Source: Nitrospira sp.
GTDB taxonomy: Bacteria; UBA9089; CG2-30-40-21; SBAY01
Reading direction: 5' to 3'
Assembly: GCA_005239945.1 (NCBI GenBank)
Contig: SBAY01000380.1
Location: 1-11,262 of the forward strand
Length of the DNA stretch: 11,262 nt
Shown here: positions 9,101 to 11,262 of the stretch, in pieces
Layout: every line of letters begins with the position of its first letter
Numbering within the stretch: position 1 is the stretch's first letter
Notes under the pieces: generated by a model
The model's input: the letters and a program-made list of their open reading frames with translations, nothing else
What the model was told of the DNA's origin: nothing
Databases searched by the model: none
Program-made: the position numbers and the translations under genes

Positions 9101-9415
9101 TTTAATACCTACTGCTTTTACATGAAGATAGAGTACATTTTTAGAACCTTTAATTTTTATATATGGTAAAGTTGTACTTGTAGAAATTTCTTTAACTTCT
9201 CCTGTCTCCACAGCTTTTACCTTAGGACCACCAAGAAAATCTAAGCCTTTATGAAAGTAAGTTTTTACCCTTCTTGGACCATAATCACTCTCTATCTCTT
9301 TGGGGTATGTCCCTGAAGTAGGCCAGCTTATACCAAGGACTCGACTTGGTAGAGATAAAAGAAATGGACTTATTAAAATTAAAATTATTGACCACTTTTT
9401 AATATTTCTCTCCAT
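110..9415 (-). CDS. Giant secreted multidomain protein: M23-like peptidase domain, Ig/FlgD-like, VCBS, TIG repeats and C-terminal sorting domain
   Basis: The 3101-residue product is predicted to be exported and to act at the cell surface or outside. Residues 1-28 form a signal peptide (basic start, hydrophobic 9-22, cleavage near VLG). Domains seen by motif, in order: M23/LytM-like peptidase (35-135), Big_5-like (289-387), FlgD-like (405-505), two modules with acidic N-x-DGN/DPGE loops (530-810), two tandem Ig-like modules (931-1154), further FlgD-like modules (1160-1365), an acidic module with an EF-hand-like loop (1645-1820), Ig-like (1825-1917), four VCBS repeats (1925-2160), FN3-like (2164-2267), three IPT/TIG-like repeats (2268-2521), a carboxypeptidase-regulatory-like domain (2525-2604), an aromatic-rich duplication (2618-2800), cohesin-like (about 2825-3005) and a sorting/FlgD-like tail (3016-3101). 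The start has a good ribosome site and lies 1 bp after the upstream stop. Domain names are from memory of families; the biological role is unknown. Confidence 0.9.
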   Translation of the reverse strand: MERNIKKWSIILILISPFLLSLPSRVLGISWPTSGTYPKEIESDYGPRRVKTYFHKGLDFLGGPKVKAVETGEVKEISTSTTLPYIKIKGSKNVLYLHVKAVGIKEGDTVTEGQEIADYTVSEDEYGDHVDIRFNSTAGDSNPLRDLFSSLYTGSDPTIKSITITGDKVGSFGNKYYVNGKIKIDAYMETTTKDLNTVTVTFGTTTVGTVTFDYHNHAMWEDYNGYNLKDTNLKCKSETDKTNPAKDNFIYYWDTTKANEAEYKVKITATTVKNNESEEEISVIVDRTIPTVTSVSPTGTNINVTTKISATFSEPMDQQATQQAFSISPLDANLSNPTWSNDGKTVTFDLDKALKYNTKYTVTISTNARDLAQNKLANSYSWNFTTKKLIQNVSANPLTLSFPPVNSQTNISYTLNDEANSVIIEGYYTSTIGTQTLLATTLDNLSTNQGQNSIFWDGKWDETTPLKKVYPTQWDINEARFSGNYNLRITAWANERSETQEIPNLLIQAPEYLAHRIFDKALNPPTVSPLTKDKDVSDTFGNNDGNTDAGEMPSVYVSLKNKAIVAIGTADGYSASWDDPTDNYDTANYLSFFTDDDKFEGPIPSQGEKEGKWGFWAKVSPDTPLGKDLDFFVKFIDKNTNSPSIDMFEIKDVDLDIKPLFDNIPYICDGDNILEGRYGNNNLKIDPGELIGLPLELKNEGYSNMMRIYEGLKYGHKVKAILNTSDTYVKHIFDNEEEYKDIGSQQSTTFATQYNLKGRTFDDYNLLIYSHAPKGHKIELRLDIKDDVTDVDGQVHHNFYSGTSNFTITIESGSDTIKPLIDAVSVSTPPQFNIFKDGNAIFFETKILDGSNDIKAKINVLAPNNSPFDKSLIRDSQGSYEGWFEKLAYHWGPFTPNELKDGTYKINSLTADDSYGNISTPKEVNVQVEIDTELPTAEIGSLTSNIFQDTVYNEAGYQLLTGTVTISGKAYDVHFGSFSVEYAAGINPDTGWTTLISSTIPHQTFGTLAVWNTLTIPDGTYTLRLTATDLVNHIAQTIRVIEIDNTDPTAIITQPGFSQAINTIAENNQVRILGTAYDLNFKEFKLEYCDGIPNQLNPNPAWYDISIGTTNITNGILATWTTTNLIDGRIYTLRLTVTDKLEHQNILLRTIRVDTTGPEIELGTTTFHTNLITYHLSESGFVTFKLYQVNPAEYDLLNFFKDTPPYQPVWTYTQEQHVGDNEIIWAGKDNNGEELPESSPNIAYYVSLRAVDDAHEYKEAYFEVVKQGIPRISNLILPNSFDFQSNQVMDFSFMSEEADEIWLKVINSEARLIQTLNPVETSGSNPAVTYNYRWDGTNIYGLMVLSGSYTIWSKLKDSDGNFVIFDGVAENRFIEVTTPPLPPLIDSNTATYRSSQPIEGINSNWAVQLEKKVDFPAVKIPGSYDEVNGNLTKFAWVYPVKCIEFVEMAKNEHLSNAYLFDGRDIPPAKGDRSGRREASIASGGLFPTGEYNYVLYNDNLNYQKHGMVTLATETTPPKITNIQEIEQGTENSIFDIEITLDEYVKGYSLKVYDSGYQFKVKGLDFNLIGTAGLQPLLPQEEFGTWSSPSSDIEKRSYTRILNKITYQSGLDLFAGNYRIELELIDIAGNKSELEGVVTYRKPISARTGGVAVADTSADNSVKSIELIIPAQNLDKINWTRGNITITSATTTPELQPFFDYLDKIYNVAPKGLKFSPAATLRLTYLDFNKNDLIETDQNEDEIIGVNMDEDAQIEGVDKETGKTVDEDYGLNEEQNINVEQLGIFYFDEQGVPEYIGGIVNKAEKTIEARIYHTSDYAALVKKDMTPPITTITPSIINGSYTIPIATFTLTAIDPMGTTGEVVSGVRSIKYAIDNPEPDIIYIEPFSLTLGEHTIYYQAVDKAGNLENIKSFKVFVVNRLLIDSKMELTNVAWSSIAWGDYDNDGDLDLALTGYIGIGNSFVSKIYRNESGILVEDTSQNLTGVFNSSIAWGDYDNDGDLDLALTGCDDSFNPISKIYKNKAGKLIEDTSQNLTGVDVSSIAWGDYDNDGDLDLTLTGGAKGIAVSKIYRNEFGKLIEDTSQNLPGMCWGSIAWGDVDSDGNIDLALTGNSFISKPLSEDVRNLLSKKYFDVKEYSKLFLKAFTLSKSFSELSKLYKNYGVKSNTSPSLPTQFSSNYTTSTLTFSWNAGSDNETTEKGLYYNIRVGTAPGKEDIVSGKYGSPLFGNYLLKRKSLTLNLPPGTYYWAVQTIDTGLAASQWSEEQIAMTGHISLVSPTSGTVGTEVTIKGDGYLPTELIRIDFGITKTITMVSTDANGGFNAIFTVDVQAGCGTLTVSACGLKSGLFAHTYFVMQVRITSVTPTMGTVGSKVTVAGDGFAANEGIAIGFGVNPTIAVTMTDNLGQFKTVFTVDTQAGWGILTVSARGKDCAASSWFRLLGQITSVSPTCGTVGTRVTIAGNGYGASEQIMIDFRTTLTICLTTADTQGSFTATFKVDSQGYGIKTITATGIISSGVAKSRFTILPPPGSISGTVTTSTGIPIVYVIISIRNGQTTIVDKNGRYKLLNVPPGKYEVQARHKESEQVEIKRDVIVEPGKDTANINFTIDYIHKRYYKWIYASSRKGENRTYFLTAPGDYEIYNWGYHVYYSKHARDNGTYIDNAGNRLVIKVRLDGKWYRKAYYNALYWVWARKPIIVEEGYEYGGNNQRDINETVSEKTTRTYYLYPSDPKYKVFTWNYTVRNAINAWDEGSYIDNASNRLVIRVRYEGTTIRFGWGWWNFVWTRPAYFSATYYVYGRKEVGKGEYSEEIVKIPVKVIEEPPLTSKKSTPFIMLIQDKQPGRNLGLNTLEEKPKIAIMVKDVEEELTTVRLKLAFNPAKIQVEDVGTPTFEGMTTKVYLQKDIDNQAGKIDIGMVIVDEDDVYREGKGTTSDKILTNNQQSRFILEDEEKEEENIAPLAYLIIDVPQKSRGLSYQKILEEIMSCISIDEVELKGADENIINVKVDERNITRVQPELNLNNAYCYPNPTKDQITFAKLTERVKVRIFNIAGELVYGEREHTADNNNEWIWRCINNDGEKVASGIYIYILQDSVSGSMKRGKIGVIR
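113..370 (-). other. C-terminal FlgD-like / type-A sorting domain, residues 3016-3101
   Basis: The tail carries YPNP near its start (residues 3020-3023), then I-x-F, V-x-IFNIAGELVY, a W near NEWIWR, a GE-x-VASGIY-IYIL strand and the terminal GKIGVIR. This pattern matches the FlgD-like Ig domains and type-A C-terminal domains used as type IX secretion signals. With the N-terminal signal peptide it suggests two-step export and surface attachment. The secretion route is inferred; no type IX genes are in the window. Confidence 0.65.
1016..1546 (-). repeat. Duplicated aromatic-rich module of unknown family, residues about 2624-2800
   Basis: Two copies about 93 residues apart share RTY(F/Y)L, then Y-x-(I/V)-(Y/F)-x-W-x-Y, a (D/N)(N/E)G(T/S)YIDNA element and (G/S)NRLVI(K/R)VR(L/Y)(D/E)G. 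Each copy ends in a cluster of Trp and Tyr (for example YYNALYWVWARKP and WGWWNFVWTRP). I do not recognise the family. The many exposed-type aromatics would suit carbohydrate or cell-wall binding, but that is speculation. Confidence 0.7.
1853..2614 (-). repeat. Three tandem IPT/TIG-like repeats, residues 2268-2521
   Basis: Each repeat is about 84 residues and starts with I-T/S-x-V-x-PT-x-GTVG followed by VTI-x-G-x-GY/F, then an acidic strand (RIDFG, AIGFG, MIDFR), then F-x-VD-x-Q and a TLTVSA/TITATG strand. This is the IPT/TIG-type Ig fold, often found in bacterial surface proteins. The second and the start of the third repeat are markedly richer in G+C than the rest of the gene. Confidence 0.8.
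2957..3073 (-). repeat. In-frame palindromic insertion (39 codons) inside the fourth VCBS repeat
   Basis: The first and second repeats read SFVSK-IYRN and PISK-IYKN without a break. In the fourth copy SFISK (ending at residue 2114) and LYKNYG (from residue 2154) are separated by residues 2115-2153, a Lys/Ser/Leu-rich, probably helical segment in an otherwise all-beta protein. At DNA level 2970-2994 and 3019-3040 form an imperfect inverted repeat with 19 matched pairs around a 24-base loop. The length is a multiple of three and the frame is kept. The insertion reading is inferred from the repeat comparison; the element family is unknown. Confidence 0.6.
3074..3643 (-). repeat. Four VCBS/FG-GAP calcium-loop repeats, residues about 1925-2114
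   Basis: The sequence SIAWGDxDxDGxxDLxLTG occurs four times (Ca loops starting at D1939, D1992, D2044 and D2095), 51-53 residues apart. Each of the first three is followed by SKIY(R/K)N and EDTSQNL. The DxDxDGDxD loops are the calcium-binding loops of VCBS/FG-GAP (integrin-alpha-like) propeller blades. In the fourth, one Asp is Asn (N2101) and the copy is broken by a 39-residue segment. Repeats 1-3 are close to identical also at DNA level, which points to recent duplication or gene conversion. Four repeats are fewer than the seven blades of a full FG-GAP propeller. Confidence 0.88.
5954..6625 (-). repeat. Two tandem Ig-like modules, residues 931-1154 of the giant protein
   Basis: Two consecutive modules of about 110 residues align along their length. 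Each has a D-T/N-x-x-PTA-type start, an AYD-x-x-F core (AYDVHFGSFSVEY and AYDLNFKEFKLEY) and a YTLRL-T-x-TD strand near the end. The pattern is typical of Ig-like modules in large secreted proteins that describe loss or gain of repeats by duplication. No specific ligand can be inferred. Confidence 0.7.
9011..9313 (-). other. M23 (LytM/lysostaphin-like) peptidase domain, residues 35-135 of the giant protein
   Basis: M23 enzymes are zinc endopeptidases that cut peptidoglycan cross-bridges. The domain shows SDYGPRR (like SxFGxR), the HxxxD zinc motif (H55, D59 in HKGLD), the Y-x-H strand (H98 in YLHV), a G-x-x-V-x-x-G turn (GDTVTEGQEI) and the final motif at GDHVDIRF. The canonical end motif is HxH. 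Here H129 is present but the second, zinc-binding His is Asp131. Activity is therefore uncertain: Asp could still bind zinc, or the domain may only bind cell wall. Confidence 0.8.
9332..9415 (-). other. Signal peptide of the giant protein
   Basis: Residues 1-28 have a basic n-region (MERNIKK), a hydrophobic core (IILILISPFLL) and a small-residue cleavage site (VLG, then ISWP). This supports Sec export with signal peptidase I cleavage near residue 28. Confidence 0.8.
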
Positions 9416-9416
9416 T

Positions 9417-10874
9417 TTAATCTTCCTCCTTCAAGATATCAGAGATATTGAATATCTCAATCTTATTACCTTTTCTTCTCCAAATCTTATCTGTGCCCAA
9501 AAAATCCCCTCCTCCTTCAATCTGTTTTAAAACTTTGCCATTTCCCCCATCTAACAAGATTAATTTTCCCAACAATATATATCTACCGTCTGGAGAGATT
9601 TCTAAAGTCTCAGGTTTCCATCCTTTTAAGGGATATTTCCATATAAATTCTCCAGTATTTATATCCATCACCCATACATACTCCCAAAGTTTATGTCCTA
9701 TTAAATAATTTGCTTTTTTAGAAATACTCATTCTATGAAATGAGTTTTTAAATCCTATATATTTTTTAGGTTGCCAGAGTAAATTGCCTTTTTTATCGAA
9801 TCCATATAAATGGTATATTTCATCTTCTGACTTCCTCTGGTTGTTTTTGTAATTCTCACCGTAAAGGATTATTTTGCCTTCCCTTGTTGTAAAAAATTTA
9901 TACCCAGAGCCAGTTACTCCAGTTATTACCTGTTTCCACAACTTCTTTCCATTTACATCTATCAAGGCAACTTTTACTACCTTTTCTTTCCCTTCTTCCT
10001 CAACAGCTCTTACTATTAAAACAGTTCCATCATCAAAAATATCCATTCCACCCCAATAAGGATATTCAATTTTATATGTCCATAATTTATTTCCATTTAT
10101 ATCATATAAACTGCATTCACCGACCTCAGGTGCCATATATCCTGTCCCAAGACCAATAGCAACATATTTTCCATTCTCTGACATGAGAATATCACCAAAT
10201 TCACCTAAGATATAATCTTCTTTTTTGAATAACTTTCCATTTTCATCTACCCATTTCCAATATTTATTCCAAGTTTCAATACTTTCACCTTCTCCACCTA
10301 CAATAATTACTTTACCAGTTGTTAGGGATACAATTGCCTGTTCCTGTTTTTCTAACGATATCTGCCTTTCCACCTTTCCTTCCTCATCCAAAAACTTAAC
10401 CGTTTCTTTAGTTATTACCACTTTTGGATACTGCACCTTCACGGTTTCGGTTGCCTTCCTCTGTTCTAATCCTTTCATTCCTAAAGCCCTTGCCTCTTCC
10501 ACAGTCATCACTGTCTCATCAAAGATAACATCAACAATCTCCTCACCTTCAGTGAGTTTATACTCCATAACCAACTTTGGCTCTATGGCTTGAGCCTCTG
10601 CCGTTTCAGTCCCTTTAGCCTCTGGCTGAGCCTCTACTTGAGCCTTCTCCTCACTCTTTGCTCTCAACTCTTCACTCCCAGCAGGCTTTTTGTCCATAGC
10701 CCAAGATGAACTTGCAAACACACCTATTGCCAGCAAGCAAATCAGCCCTAAACCTATTTTATTCCTGATCATAATCCTATCCTGACAACCTGCGGTTAAA
10801 TCTTGCGTCCTATTACTCCTAACCATAATTTTCCCACCTCCTAAAGTTTTTAAAGATTCTTTCAGGTTAAACAT
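9417..10874 (-). CDS. Exported PQQ/WD-like beta-propeller protein, function unknown
   Basis: The product is 485 residues from the first ATG. A classic signal peptide begins at Met35 (MIRNK, hydrophobic 41-54, SSSWA at the cleavage site), so the mature protein should start near residue 60. Residues 61-98 are an Ala/Glu/Lys-rich linker. Residues 99-200 are an unassigned region. From about 200 onward come propeller-like strands with repeated D-x-NGxxLW signatures: YDINGNKLW (257-265), IDVNGKKLW (305-313), FDKKGNLLW (359-367), MDINTGEFIW (403-412) and a weaker LDGGNGKVL (441-449), plus ISPDGRY (426-432). This suits a PQQ-like or TolB/WD-type propeller of roughly six blades. Such folds usually bind proteins or scaffold assemblies, and no catalytic motif is visible. 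The gene is upstream of, and probably co-transcribed with, the giant secreted protein, so a helper or partner role is an inference. The true start could be Met1, Met17 or Met35. Confidence 0.87.
   Translation of the reverse strand: MFNLKESLKTLGGGKIMVRSNRTQDLTAGCQDRIMIRNKIGLGLICLLAIGVFASSSWAMDKKPAGSEELRAKSEEKAQVEAQPEAKGTETAEAQAIEPKLVMEYKLTEGEEIVDVIFDETVMTVEEARALGMKGLEQRKATETVKVQYPKVVITKETVKFLDEEGKVERQISLEKQEQAIVSLTTGKVIIVGGEGESIETWNKYWKWVDENGKLFKKEDYILGEFGDILMSENGKYVAIGLGTGYMAPEVGECSLYDINGNKLWTYKIEYPYWGGMDIFDDGTVLIVRAVEEEGKEKVVKVALIDVNGKKLWKQVITGVTGSGYKFFTTREGKIILYGENYKNNQRKSEDEIYHLYGFDKKGNLLWQPKKYIGFKNSFHRMSISKKANYLIGHKLWEYVWVMDINTGEFIWKYPLKGWKPETLEISPDGRYILLGKLILLDGGNGKVLKQIEGGGDFLGTDKIWRRKGNKIEIFNISDILKEED
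9425..9431 (-). promoter_or_regulatory. Ribosome binding site of the giant gene, inside the upstream gene
   Basis: On the coding strand AAGGAGG precedes the ATG at 9415 with about 9 bases of spacing. It lies within the last codons of the upstream gene, whose TAA ends one base before the ATG. This supports co-transcription and probable translational coupling. Confidence 0.8.
10836..10843 (-). promoter_or_regulatory. Second strong ribosome binding site, for Met17 of the propeller gene
   Basis: TAGGAGGT lies about 10 bases before the in-frame ATG at 10826. It is read as LGG(G) within the longer Met1 protein. Together with a weak AGGA-type site before Met35 (10772), it leaves three possible starts for one gene. 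Confidence 0.55.
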
Positions 10875-10883
10875 TTTACCTTT

Positions 10884-10891
10884 ACCTCCTT
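10884..10891 (-). promoter_or_regulatory. Strong ribosome binding site for the first start (Met1) of the propeller gene
   Basis: The coding strand reads AAGGAGGT about 10 bases before the ATG at 10874. It supports translation from Met1, though it does not fit the expected signal-peptide start. Confidence 0.6.
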
Positions 10892-10897
10892 AATTTT

Positions 10898-10968
10898 GCC
10901 ACTAAGACACTAAGACACGAAGGATTTATTTTAACTTTTTCCCTTTGTGTATTTTGTGTTTTTGTGAC
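10898..10968. repeat. Imperfect hairpin repeat upstream of the propeller gene
   Basis: The left arm (10898-10923) contains CACTAAGACACTAAGACACG. The right arm (10941-10968) contains TTTGTGTATTTTGTGTTTTT and pairs with the left with several mismatches and a one-base slip. Both arms have the short-period look of the dispersed CACTAAGACAC-type repeats I associate with many candidate-phylum genomes. It ends just before the Shine-Dalgarno site, so it would lie in the 5' untranslated region. Confidence 0.6.
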
Positions 10969-11083
10969 AAGATATTTTTTCACTTTCCCATCTGTTCACC
11001 TTCTCCATCATTTCTCCATTTTCCCCATCTCTCCTTTCCATAATCAAGGTTTGACTTTCAAATCTTCCCCCTCAAATCTTCCC
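10969..11083. other. Pyrimidine-rich gene-free stretch with a short tandem repeat
   Basis: The plus strand is almost all C and T. It contains runs of TTCCCCATCT/TTCTCCATTTTCC-type units, and near its end a direct repeat of TCAAATCTTCCCC (around 11059-11071 and 11072-11084). I see no convincing gene or clear promoter here. The 11172-11262 end of the window also holds no recognisable gene. Confidence 0.5.
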
Positions 11084-11171
11084 CACCACAGAGGACACAG
11101 AGGACGCAGAGAATATTGTTTCTGTTATAGCATTAAGCCTTTCTCTTTCATCCATCTCTGCGACCTCTGTA
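11084..11171. repeat. Second hairpin repeat with CAGAGGACACAGAGGACGCAG-type arm
   Basis: Positions 11097-11112 and 11155-11170 form an inverted repeat with 15 of 16 matches, around a 42-base loop. The left side extends outward into a short-period ACAGAGGAC repeat. This resembles a widespread dispersed intergenic repeat. No transposase or terminal structure is visible. Confidence 0.65.
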
Positions 11172-11262
11172 ATACAAACTTGCAAGATGTTGTTTTTTTA
11201 ACAAAGTTTTTTTCATATGTAGGCGATAACGAAAAATAGCCCATTTTGGATAATTTAAGGAC

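Noticed and set aside
10891..10990. A promoter for the two-gene unit
   Set aside because: TTGTCA and TAAAAT occur upstream, but their spacing (about 31 bases) does not fit a sigma-70 promoter, and the repeat DNA makes chance matches likely.
10898..11171. CRISPR array
   Set aside because: The repeats are short-period and hairpin-forming, with no regularly spaced direct repeats separated by unique spacers.
11190..11214. Hairpin TTGTT-TTTTT-AACAA followed by a T run, as a possible terminator on the plus strand
   Set aside because: The stem is five A/T-rich pairs with no G+C core, and no plus-strand gene ends upstream.
10964..11239. A 91-codon open frame on the plus strand from a GTG start
   Set aside because: It spans the hairpin repeats and pyrimidine-rich DNA, translates to low-complexity HHRGHRGRRE-like peptide typical of repeat DNA, and has no clear ribosome binding site.

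Overview
The window looks like an accessory region of an uncultured, didermic bacterium of low G+C content (about 35-40% by eye). Three things suggest this: two exported proteins, a C-terminal tail of the type-A sorting/FlgD-like kind that is common in Bacteroidetes-related and several candidate phyla, and intergenic DNA built from short hairpin-forming repeats. My closest guess is a candidate-phylum lineage of the Desantisbacteria/Omnitrophica/WOR-type groups. This is from general impression only; no marker gene is present to settle it.

Layout: everything of substance is on the minus strand. From right to left there is a gene-free region (about 10875-11262) made of repeat-like DNA. Next comes a gene for a secreted beta-propeller protein (9417-10874, 485 codons from the first start). 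One base further on is a giant gene (110-9415, 3101 codons). Its product is a mosaic exported protein carrying, in order: signal peptide, M23 peptidase-like domain, a long chain of Ig-like and FlgD-like beta domains, an acidic module, four VCBS/FG-GAP repeats, an FN3-like domain, three IPT/TIG-like repeats, a carboxypeptidase-regulatory-like domain, a duplicated aromatic-rich module of unknown type, a cohesin-like region and a C-terminal sorting/FlgD-like domain. The last 109 bases hold a palindromic repeat-like sequence and no gene.

How they may work together: the 1-bp gap and the giant gene's ribosome binding site lying inside the end of the upstream gene point to one transcript with coupled translation. 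Both products are exported, so the simplest reading is a large cell-surface or extracellular protein co-produced with a periplasmic or secreted propeller protein. The substrate, the binding partner and whether the peptidase domain is active cannot be told from the sequence.

The most notable signal is a 39-residue, probably helical, in-frame segment (2957-3073). It interrupts the fourth VCBS repeat and contains a strong imperfect palindrome, resembling the protein-coding palindromic elements described in Rickettsia. Other points are a His-to-Asp change at a zinc ligand of the M23 domain, the unassigned aromatic duplication, and a G+C-rich island in the IPT/TIG array.
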